Source of the DNA: NVTR01 sp036479015
Lineage (GTDB): Bacteria; Pseudomonadota; Alphaproteobacteria; Rhodobacterales; Rhodobacteraceae
DNA: 46,423 nucleotides
NCBI GenBank assembly: GCA_036479015.1
Contig: JAZGFB010000017.1
Coordinates: 1-46,423 of the forward strand
Reading direction: 5' to 3'
This document shows positions 17,151 to 23,185 of the stretch, piece after piece; the first letter of the stretch is position 1, and each line of letters starts with the position of its first letter. The notes beneath the pieces are model-generated. The model saw nothing but the letters and a program-made list of their open reading frames with translations, was not told the DNA's origin and ran no database searches. The translations under genes and the position numbers were made by a program.

Positions 17151-17891
17151 TTATAGTTTTGTGGTGTTCAATGCATCTTGTAGTATTGGCGCAAGGCGGG
17201 CCGCCCAAGCATTTTGCTGTTCGTCGGTTGCGATCAAGTCATTGCGCAGCTCTATCAGCGCGTTCAGGCGACCATGTTGCAGCGCGTGGCGGTCCACGGC
17301 GTCGCCGGGCAGGTGGCCCATGTAGGGCTGATTAATGCCGACGTTCAGGCCGGGTTCGCCTTGCAGGCGGGCGATCAGCGGGTCGGACAGGCGAGTGTCA
17401 TCGGCAAACAGGACGCCGATCTGCCAGGGGCGGGGCGCGCCGGAGTTTAGCCGCCGGGTAAAGCTGTGAATGGCGATGATGATGGTGTCATCACGCTGGG
17501 CGGCAAGGTTTGTATAGGCGGTATGGTACGGGTCGTAATACGCGGCCTTGCGCCGGGCGATTTCACGCGCGTCAGCGTGGTGGTTGCCGGGGATAATGCT
17601 GCCATCATACAGGCGCATCATCAGGGTTGGGTCATCGGCACCGCGGTTGGGATCGATCACCAGGCGGGAAAATCGCGACAGAATGGCAGGGGCGTTCAGC
17701 AATTGGGCCAGGTGACGGGTGACGCCAGCCGCGCCGATATCATAGGCGATATGGCGGTTCATATCGGCGGTGGGCAGGCCAAGCGTGCCGCCGTTTACAT
17801 CGGCTGGCACGTGATTGCTGGCATGGTCACAGCTGATCAAAAACCGCGCGGGCCGATCAACGCCGATAATTTCATAGGCGGGGTGGGTCAT
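17151..17891 (-). CDS. N-formylglutamate amidohydrolase family protein
   Basis: A 246-residue zinc hydrolase of the FGase family. Motifs seen are LISCDHASNHVP near the N-terminus, SRLVIDPNRG, and IAIHSFTR, the histidines and acid being the probable metal ligands. Family members remove formyl or other acyl groups from glutamate (HutG) and some act on other N-acyl amino acids. No other histidine-degradation gene is near. The gene faces the dgcN-dgcA-dat operon, whose product would be N-acetyl-L-glutamate, so it could be the missing deacylase; this is inference. It is transcribed with DUF1244 and divergent from pyk. Confidence 0.85.
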   Translation of the reverse strand: MTHPAYEIIGVDRPARFLISCDHASNHVPADVNGGTLGLPTADMNRHIAYDIGAAGVTRHLAQLLNAPAILSRFSRLVIDPNRGADDPTLMMRLYDGSIIPGNHHADAREIARRKAAYYDPYHTAYTNLAAQRDDTIIIAIHSFTRRLNSGAPRPWQIGVLFADDTRLSDPLIARLQGEPGLNVGINQPYMGHLPGDAVDRHALQHGRLNALIELRNDLIATDEQQNAWAARLAPILQDALNTTKL

Positions 17892-18019
17892 GCTGTTTCT
17901 TTCGACTGGTTATTGGGTGTTAGTCAAAACTGCGACCAAGCGCCAGTTGTCAGCGTGGCTGATTTGCTCCATACGGCGTGTTAGCGCTAAAATCAGACAT
18001 TAATAGAGGATCAGCCAGT

Positions 18020-19465
18020 ATGCGACGGCTTCGGAATGTGAAAATAGTGGCCACCCTTGGGCCGGCTTCTAACGACTATGAAATGATACGGGCCCTGTCG
18101 GATGCCGGGGCGGATGTGTTTCGCCTAAACATGAGCCATGGCGAGCATGGTGAAATCCGCGAACGCCACAAGATCATTCGTCAGATTGAAAAGGATACCG
18201 GCCGCCCGATTGCCATATTGGCCGACTTGCAGGGCCCCAAGCTGCGGGTTGGTAAATTTGCCAACGGGTCCGAGGACCTGGTGCAGGGTCAGTTGTTTCG
18301 GTTTGATCTGGACACAGCTGATGGCGACAATAAACGGGTGTGCCTGCCCCATAGCGAAATATTTGACGCACTAGAGCCGGGGTCAAACCTGCTGGTGGAT
18401 GACGGAAAAATCCGGCTTGAGGTCAAGGAATGCGGCCGCGACTTTGCCGAGTGCCTGGTCAAAAATGACGGCACGATTTCCAACCGCAAGGGCGTGAATG
18501 TCCCCGATGTGGTGCTGCCGCTGGCGGCGCTGTCGGAAAAAGACCGCCGCGATCTGGAATTTGTCTGCACGCTGGGGGTCGATTGGTTGGCGCTGTCTTT
18601 CGTGCAGCGCGCAGCAGATGTGCAAGAGGCGCGCGAATTGGCCGCCGGGCGGGCACATATTATTTCAAAGATCGAAAAACCGGCGGCGGTGACGGCGTTT
18701 GCCGAAATTCTGGCGGTGTCAGATGGGATCATGGTGGCGCGCGGTGATCTGGGGGTGGAATTGCCGGTGCAAAATGTGCCGCCCATCCAGAAACGCCTGG
18801 TGCGGGCCTGTCGCAATGCGGCCAAGCCGGTGATTGTGGCCACCCAAATGATGGAAAGCATGATCGACAGCCCGATCCCGACCCGTGCCGAAGTGTCAGA
18901 TGTGGCGGCGGCGATCTATGAGGGTGCGGATGCGGTGATGTTGTCGGCCGAAAGTGCCGCCGGTAGCTACCCGGTGGAAGCGGTGACAGTCATGAACAAC
19001 GTTGCCGAAGAGGTTGAATGCGATCCAACCTATCGTGAAGTGATTGACGCCAGCCGTGGCGGCAAGAAAGAAACCATTGCCGATGCCATCGTGTTGGCGG
19101 CACGCGATATTGCGGAAACCGCTGATATCAAAGCAATATGTTGCTTTTCGGAAAGCGGGACAACGGCCCTGCTAACCGCCCGTGAGCGCCCGCATGTGCC
19201 GATCATCGCGCTGACCCCAAAAATTGGTACCGCGCGGCGGTTGGCCCTAAGCTGGGGCATGCATTGTATTGTGACACCGGCGGTGGACCGCTTTAAGTTG
19301 GCTGTGGTAAATGCAGCGCGTGCGGCGCGCGAAGGTGGGTTTGCCCTGGAAAGCGACCACATCGTGGTTATTGCGGGTATTCCGTTCTCTCAGCCAGGCT
19401 CGACCAATATCTTGCGGGTTGCCCCCTGCGAGGAGAGGTTGATTTATAGCATGGATCCAGAGTAA
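18020..19465 (+). CDS. pyk: Pyruvate kinase
   Basis: A 481-residue glycolytic enzyme, converting phosphoenolpyruvate and ADP to pyruvate and ATP. Conserved segments are KIVATLGPAS at the start, the substrate-binding FRLNMSHG, the lysine in HIISKIEKP, and the metal site MVARGDLGVELP, followed by TQMMESMI and SDVAAAIYEGADAVMLSAESA. The C-terminal domain is present. The ATG at 18020 has AGAGGA 9 bases upstream and gives the usual start MRRLRNVKIVATLGP; the longer frame from 17978 is not needed. It is divergent from the FGase gene. Confidence 0.97.
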   Translation: MRRLRNVKIVATLGPASNDYEMIRALSDAGADVFRLNMSHGEHGEIRERHKIIRQIEKDTGRPIAILADLQGPKLRVGKFANGSEDLVQGQLFRFDLDTADGDNKRVCLPHSEIFDALEPGSNLLVDDGKIRLEVKECGRDFAECLVKNDGTISNRKGVNVPDVVLPLAALSEKDRRDLEFVCTLGVDWLALSFVQRAADVQEARELAAGRAHIISKIEKPAAVTAFAEILAVSDGIMVARGDLGVELPVQNVPPIQKRLVRACRNAAKPVIVATQMMESMIDSPIPTRAEVSDVAAAIYEGADAVMLSAESAAGSYPVEAVTVMNNVAEEVECDPTYREVIDASRGGKKETIADAIVLAARDIAETADIKAICCFSESGTTALLTARERPHVPIIALTPKIGTARRLALSWGMHCIVTPAVDRFKLAVVNAARAAREGGFALESDHIVVIAGIPFSQPGSTNILRVAPCEERLIYSMDPE

Positions 19466-19494
19466 CAGGGCCACGTATTGGTGGAGTGTGATTG

Positions 19495-19719
19495 ATGGAT
19501 AACGATTTTGTTATGGTGCTTGGGGTTTTGGTTGGCGCGTTGACAGCGCCGGCGCTGGTAAGTTCGTTTTCTGCCGGACGCTCGCCCCGGGCAGCGATCA
19601 TCGCCTTTGTCACCGGCGGCGCATTGGTAAGCTGGGCGGTTTATAACCAGCCCAACAGCTATTCTGTTGACGGATTTCCCGATCTGTTTGTGAGTGTGGT
19701 CAAGCAGCTTTTTCTTTAA
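19495..19719 (+). CDS. Small membrane protein between pyk and rpmI
   Basis: A 74-residue protein with two probable membrane helices (about residues 5-22 and 33-50) separated by a short SAGRSPRAA loop, and a soluble tail. No family is recognised, but a small membrane protein in this place is, as I recall, frequent in Rhodobacterales. The ATG at 19495 is preferred to the TTG one codon earlier (19492); GGTGGAG upstream serves as a ribosome binding site. It lies 29 bases after pyk and may share its transcript. Confidence 0.72.
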   Translation: MDNDFVMVLGVLVGALTAPALVSSFSAGRSPRAAIIAFVTGGALVSWAVYNQPNSYSVDGFPDLFVSVVKQLFL

Positions 19720-19731
19720 AATCCGGCAGGT

Positions 19732-19830
19732 TTCACTTGCCAGCCCGCGGTTGCGGGCCTATACGCGCCAAGTTCACATGTACGGCTGGCCAAAGTGGCA
19801 TGCCAAGTCGTGCGTAATACCGACCTAAGA
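19732..19830 (+). promoter_or_regulatory. Structured leader of rpmI-rplT
   Basis: The 120 bases before rpmI hold GCCCGC-GGTT-GCGGGC (19743-19758), a perfect hairpin, flanked by GGCAGG...TTGCC and TGGCC...GGCA pairs. In other bacteria the L35-L20 leader binds L20 for feedback control. Here a similar role is only suggested by position; the hairpin could also end the upstream transcript. Confidence 0.3.
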
Positions 19831-19840
19831 GGAGACGGAA

Positions 19841-20041
19841 ATGCCCAAGATGAAGACAAAATCAAGCGCCAAAAAGCGCTTTAAGGTGACAGCATCAGGT
19901 AAAGTGATGGCAGCGCAAGCTGGTAAGCAGCACGGTATGATTAAACGCACCAAGAAATTCATTCGCAACGCACGTGGGACCAGCGAGCTGTCAGCACCTG
20001 ACAGCAAGATCGTGAAATCCTACATGCCATATGACCGCTAA
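19841..20041 (+). CDS. rpmI: 50S ribosomal protein L35
   Basis: A 66-residue, highly basic protein with the typical L35 pattern: MPKMKTKSSAKKRFKVTASG at the N-terminus, then KRTKKFIRNARG and KSYMPY. It is a component of the large ribosomal subunit. A strong ribosome binding site, AGGAGACGG, precedes the ATG. rplT follows after 14 bases. No infC gene precedes it, unlike in many bacteria. Confidence 0.98.
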   Translation: MPKMKTKSSAKKRFKVTASGKVMAAQAGKQHGMIKRTKKFIRNARGTSELSAPDSKIVKSYMPYDR

Positions 20042-20055
20042 GGAGGGCTAGAAAC

Positions 20056-20418
20056 ATGTCAAGAACAGTAAGTGGCCCGGTTACCAAGGCCCGTCATAAA
20101 AAAGTTATCAAAGCTGCCAAGGGCTATTACGGCGCCCGCAGCCGGTTGTTCCGCACCGCCACACAGGCTGTGGACAAGGCCAACCAATACGCAACCCGTG
20201 ACCGCAAAGTTCGTAAGCGCAATTTCCGCGCGCTGTGGATTCAGCGGATCAACGCGGCTGTGCGGGCCCATGATGAGGCGCTGACATACAGCAAATTCAT
20301 CAACGGTCTGTCATTGGCTGGCATTGAAGTGGATCGCAAGGTTCTGGCCGACTTGGCCGTGCATGAACCGGACGCGTTTACAGCCATTGTCGAAAAGGCA
20401 AAGGCCGCGCTTGCATAA
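20056..20418 (+). CDS. rplT: 50S ribosomal protein L20
   Basis: A 120-residue L20. The basic N-terminal helix contains ARHKKVIKAAKGYYGARSR, and the globular C-terminal domain has RNFRALWIQRINAAVR and YSKFINGL. It is an early assembly protein of the 50S subunit. Ribosome binding site AGGAGGG lies just after the rpmI stop, so the two are cotranslated. A strong intrinsic terminator follows. Confidence 0.98.
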   Translation: MSRTVSGPVTKARHKKVIKAAKGYYGARSRLFRTATQAVDKANQYATRDRKVRKRNFRALWIQRINAAVRAHDEALTYSKFINGLSLAGIEVDRKVLADLAVHEPDAFTAIVEKAKAALA

Positions 20419-20446
20419 TAGACCCATTTGGGTTTGAGAATGAAAG

Positions 20447-20480
20447 AAGCCGCGGACCTTAACGGGTCTCGCGGCTTTTT
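20447..20480 (+). terminator. Rho-independent terminator after rplT
   Basis: AAGCCGCG-GACC and GGTC-TCGCGGCTT pair across a short loop, and the stem ends in TTTTT. This closes the rpmI-rplT transcript before pheS, so pheS should have its own promoter in the 115 bases after it. Confidence 0.85.
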
Positions 20481-20596
20481 GTTATTAAATTGGGAACGCT
20501 TGCGCGTTCACTGGATTAGCCCGGGCCCGGGGCCCGTGCGACTGGTGCTTTGCCGCAAGGGTTGGTAGCAGGTTTGTAAGCATACCAAGAGGGCAG

Positions 20597-21670
20597 ATGA
20601 TGGACGCGCTGAAAGACAAATATTTGGGTGAGATCGCCGGGGCGAGCGATGAGGCGGCGCTGGAAGCCATTCGTTTGGCCGCTGTGGGCAAAAAGGGCGA
20701 GATTGCGCTTGAGATGCGCAAGCTGGGGGGCATGACGGCTGAGGAGCGGCAGGTTGTCGGGCCCAAGCTAAATGCGCTGAAGGGTGAGATTACATCAGCC
20801 TTGGCGGCGAAAAAGGCAGCGCTTGGCGATGCGGCGTTGGATGAGCGTTTGCGCGGTGAATGGCTGGATGTGACGTTGCCGGGGCGGGCGCGGCCTGCGG
20901 GGTCGATCCATCCGGTTTCGCAAGTGACCGAGGAAGTGTCGGCGATATTTGCCGATATGGGGTTTGCCGTGGCTGAAGGCCCGCAGATTGAAAACGATTT
21001 CTACAATTTTGACGCGCTGAACATCCCACCGCACCACCCGGCGCGCCAGGAATTTGATACGTTCTATATGCACCGTGAGGATGGTGATAACCGGCCGCCG
21101 CATGTGCTGCGCACGCACACGTCGCCGGTGCAGATACGGCATATGGAAAAGCACGGCGCGCCCTGCCGGGTGATCGCGCCGGGGCGGGTGTATCGGTCGG
21201 ACTATGACCAGACGCACACGCCGATGTTCCATCAGGTTGAGGGGCTGGCGATTGACCGCGATCTGAGCATGGCGAATTTGAAATGGGTGCTGGAGGAATT
21301 CTTTAGCGCGTTTTTCGGCATTGAAGTAAAGACGCGTTTTCGGGCGTCGCATTTTCCGTTCACGGAACCAAGTGCCGAGGTAGATATTCAGTGTTCGTGG
21401 GTGAACGGGCAGTTGAAAATCGCGGAAGGCGATGGCTGGATGGAAGTGCTGGGGTCCGGTATGGTGCATCCCAAGGTTTTGATCGCGGCCGGGGTTGATC
21501 CGAGCGCGTGGCAGGGGTTTGCGTTTGGCATGGGCGTGGATCGGCTGGCGATGCTGAAATACGGGATACCGGATTTGCGGGCGTTTTTTGATTCAGACCT
21601 ACGGTGGTTAAGGCATTATGGGTTTGCCGCGTTGGATGTGCCGACGTTGCATGGGGGGTGTAGGGGGTGA
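20597..21670 (+). CDS. pheS: Phenylalanine--tRNA ligase subunit alpha
   Basis: A 357-residue class-II aminoacyl-tRNA synthetase subunit, which attaches phenylalanine to tRNA-Phe as an alpha2-beta2 complex with PheT. It has the N-terminal coiled-coil arm (about 1-85), motif 1 near HPVSQVTEEVSAIF, motif 2 around HTSPVQIRHME and RVIAPGRVYRSDYD, and motif 3 GFAFGMGVDRLAMLKYGIPD. The start is ATG ATG; GAGGGCAG is upstream. Unlike the common pheST operon, pheT is 1.5 kb away, with three genes between. Its stop overlaps the next GTG start. Confidence 0.97.
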   Translation: MMDALKDKYLGEIAGASDEAALEAIRLAAVGKKGEIALEMRKLGGMTAEERQVVGPKLNALKGEITSALAAKKAALGDAALDERLRGEWLDVTLPGRARPAGSIHPVSQVTEEVSAIFADMGFAVAEGPQIENDFYNFDALNIPPHHPARQEFDTFYMHREDGDNRPPHVLRTHTSPVQIRHMEKHGAPCRVIAPGRVYRSDYDQTHTPMFHQVEGLAIDRDLSMANLKWVLEEFFSAFFGIEVKTRFRASHFPFTEPSAEVDIQCSWVNGQLKIAEGDGWMEVLGSGMVHPKVLIAAGVDPSAWQGFAFGMGVDRLAMLKYGIPDLRAFFDSDLRWLRHYGFAALDVPTLHGGCRG

Positions 21671-22248
21671 GCGACGCTATTCAATCAATTTTGAGCATTT
21701 TGGGCAATTTACAGAATGAGCTGATCGGTTTTGGATTCACCATTGTTGGCGCGTTACTGTTTTACCTTTTTCGCCCCCGTGTGAAACTCATTTACGGACG
21801 AGCAAATCACTCACGAAATGTGGTTTCAGTGCCCAGTCCAGACCCTGAAGAAAAATCAAATCCAACCGAAATCTATGTTGAGAAATTTTTCTTGCAAAAC
21901 TCTGGCCGAAAAACAGCCACAAATGTCGAATTTGTTCTGAGCGCTTATCCTGCTGATATCTCAGTATTTCAGCCGCGAGATGTTCAATACAAAAATGTCG
22001 AAAAAGGCAATTGTTTGATTGCTATACCTCAGATTGCACCCGGTGAGTTGGTGGCAATCGATTGCGTTTATTTGAATCAAATTGCGTCAATTGTCTCATC
22101 GGTAAAGTGCGCCGAGTGCCTTGGAAAATCGGTCCCCTTTTGGACAACGAGGCGATATCCCAACTGGGTATTTCTATTGCTGTGGGCACTTATCTTTTTT
22201 GGCGTCGCTTCGCTAATTCAAATAACCATCAAACTGTTGGGTTCCTGA
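21667..22248 (+). CDS. Unrecognised membrane protein inserted after pheS
   Basis: A 193-residue protein with one membrane helix near the N-terminus (about 16-36, GFGFTIVGALLFYLFRP) and one at the C-terminus (about 165-188), the middle 120 residues being soluble and rich in beta-like segments (FFLQNSGRKTATNVEFVLSA). I do not recognise the family. The GTG start overlaps the pheS stop. Base use is clearly more A+T rich than in the flanking genes and codon choice is less biased to G/C in the third position, a sign of recent transfer. The middle domain with conserved-looking NSGRKTATNVEF may be an immunoglobulin-like fold; that is speculation. Confidence 0.72.
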   Translation: MSDAIQSILSILGNLQNELIGFGFTIVGALLFYLFRPRVKLIYGRANHSRNVVSVPSPDPEEKSNPTEIYVEKFFLQNSGRKTATNVEFVLSAYPADISVFQPRDVQYKNVEKGNCLIAIPQIAPGELVAIDCVYLNQIASIVSSVKCAECLGKSVPFWTTRRYPNWVFLLLWALIFFGVASLIQITIKLLGS

Positions 22249-22300
22249 CATGAAATTACGAGGATGGAGGGGAGTGATGGGGTTTGATCTTGATGTTTTG

Positions 22301-22374
22301 GCCCGGCTTGCCGGGCAGCGCCCGGACCTCCCCCACGGGGAGGGCGCTATGCACCCACCCCGAGGTCCGGGCGA
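22301..22374. repeat. GC-rich nested inverted repeat between inserted gene and ASCH gene
   Basis: GCCCGG-CTTG-CCGGGC (22301-22316) is a perfect hairpin. It is followed by a 12-bp inverted repeat CGCCCGGACCTC (22319-22330) and GAGGTCCGGGCG (22362-22373). Inside lies a competing 7-bp hairpin CCTCCCC-CAC-GGGGAGG. These alternative folds make a structured RNA or a repeat-type element likely. The frame through it (22250-22444) is open but is probably not coding. Confidence 0.55.
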
Positions 22375-22430
22375 TGCCCTGATGTTGTATGCGGTCTGCG
22401 AATTGAAAGGCCCTACGGGAAATGGAATGA

Positions 22431-22859
22431 ATGATGACCATTGATCTGATCGAAAAATACCCCGGTGCGGGGATGTTCAAATTTGGCGATAGCGCTGAGC
22501 TGTGCGCGCGGCTGAACAGCCTTGTGCGTAAGGGTAAGAAAACCGCGACATGTGGCGCTCTGCGGGACTTTTCCGCCGGGGGCGAAGACATGCCCGTCGT
22601 CGGGCGCTGCGATATTGCGTGTAACTGGGATGGCTCGCCTGCCGTGGTGATCCGCACGATAAGCGTCGAACGCATGGCGTTTGATGCGATCGGCAAGGAT
22701 TTTGCTTTGGCCGAGGGCGAGAATGAAGATTACAAGGGTTGGCGCAACGATCACATTGAATTTTTCAAGCGCAATGGCGGCTTTACCGGCAAGATGGAAA
22801 TTGTTTGTGAACGGTTTGAGGTGGTTGAAGACCTGGCCGAATGGGAACAGGCGGAATGA
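22431..22859 (+). CDS. ASCH domain-containing protein
   Basis: A 142-residue protein with the ASCH fold, a PUA-like RNA-binding beta-barrel. Typical features are the early GKKTATCGALRDF with the K-T-A-T segment, a central VGRCDIACNWDGSPAVVIRT and the WRNDHIEFF motif near the end. ASCH proteins are thought to act on RNA or modified nucleosides (some hydrolyse N4-acetylcytidine), but the substrate here is unknown. The stop overlaps the start of the TfoX-like gene (ATGA). The start may be either of two adjacent ATGs (22431, 22434). Confidence 0.83.
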   Translation: MMTIDLIEKYPGAGMFKFGDSAELCARLNSLVRKGKKTATCGALRDFSAGGEDMPVVGRCDIACNWDGSPAVVIRTISVERMAFDAIGKDFALAEGENEDYKGWRNDHIEFFKRNGGFTGKMEIVCERFEVVEDLAEWEQAE

Positions 22860-23185
22860 GCGACGACCAACAGCAATTTGACGCCATCATTGCCGGTATG
22901 GCGGTGCTGGACGCGGCCATTGCCCCCGGCAACTTGTTTGGCAAACCCTGCGCCAAGCTGGATGGCAAAGCGTTTGTGGCCTTCTTTCAGGGTGACATGG
23001 TGTTCAAGCTGGACGCGGTGCGGTGTCAGGAAATAATTGCGGCCCACGCGGGCTGTCAGCTGTTTGATCCGTCCGGCAAGGGGCGGGCGATGAAGGAATG
23101 GGTTCAGGTACCACAGGGCACGCTGGACTGGCAAGAAATGGCAGAGCGGGCTTTGGCCCTGATGCGGGTAAGGATGGCAAAATGA
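22856..23185 (+). CDS. TfoX-N-like small protein
   Basis: A 109-residue protein starting MSDDQQQFDAI. It contains FGKPCAKLDGKAFVAFFQGDMVFKL, then GRAMKEWVQVP, a pattern that resembles the N-terminal domain of TfoX/Sxy and related YjbR/MmcQ-type small proteins, possibly DNA-binding. Function is not known. The ATG at 22856 overlaps the ASCH stop, and its own stop overlaps the pheT start, so three genes are tightly coupled. The longer frame from 22841 is inside the ASCH gene. Confidence 0.75.
   Translation: MSDDQQQFDAIIAGMAVLDAAIAPGNLFGKPCAKLDGKAFVAFFQGDMVFKLDAVRCQEIIAAHAGCQLFDPSGKGRAMKEWVQVPQGTLDWQEMAERALALMRVRMAK

Noticed and set aside
20481..20596. Possible Phe-codon attenuator before pheS
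   Set aside because: The leader has GC-rich palindromes (GGGCCCGGGGCCC) but no short ORF with Phe codons and no terminator with a T-tract close to pheS.
22250..22444. 64-codon frame through the GC-rich hairpin element
   Set aside because: It is an accidental frame through inverted repeats, overlaps the ASCH start, and its Pro/Gly/Arg-rich product has no domain.
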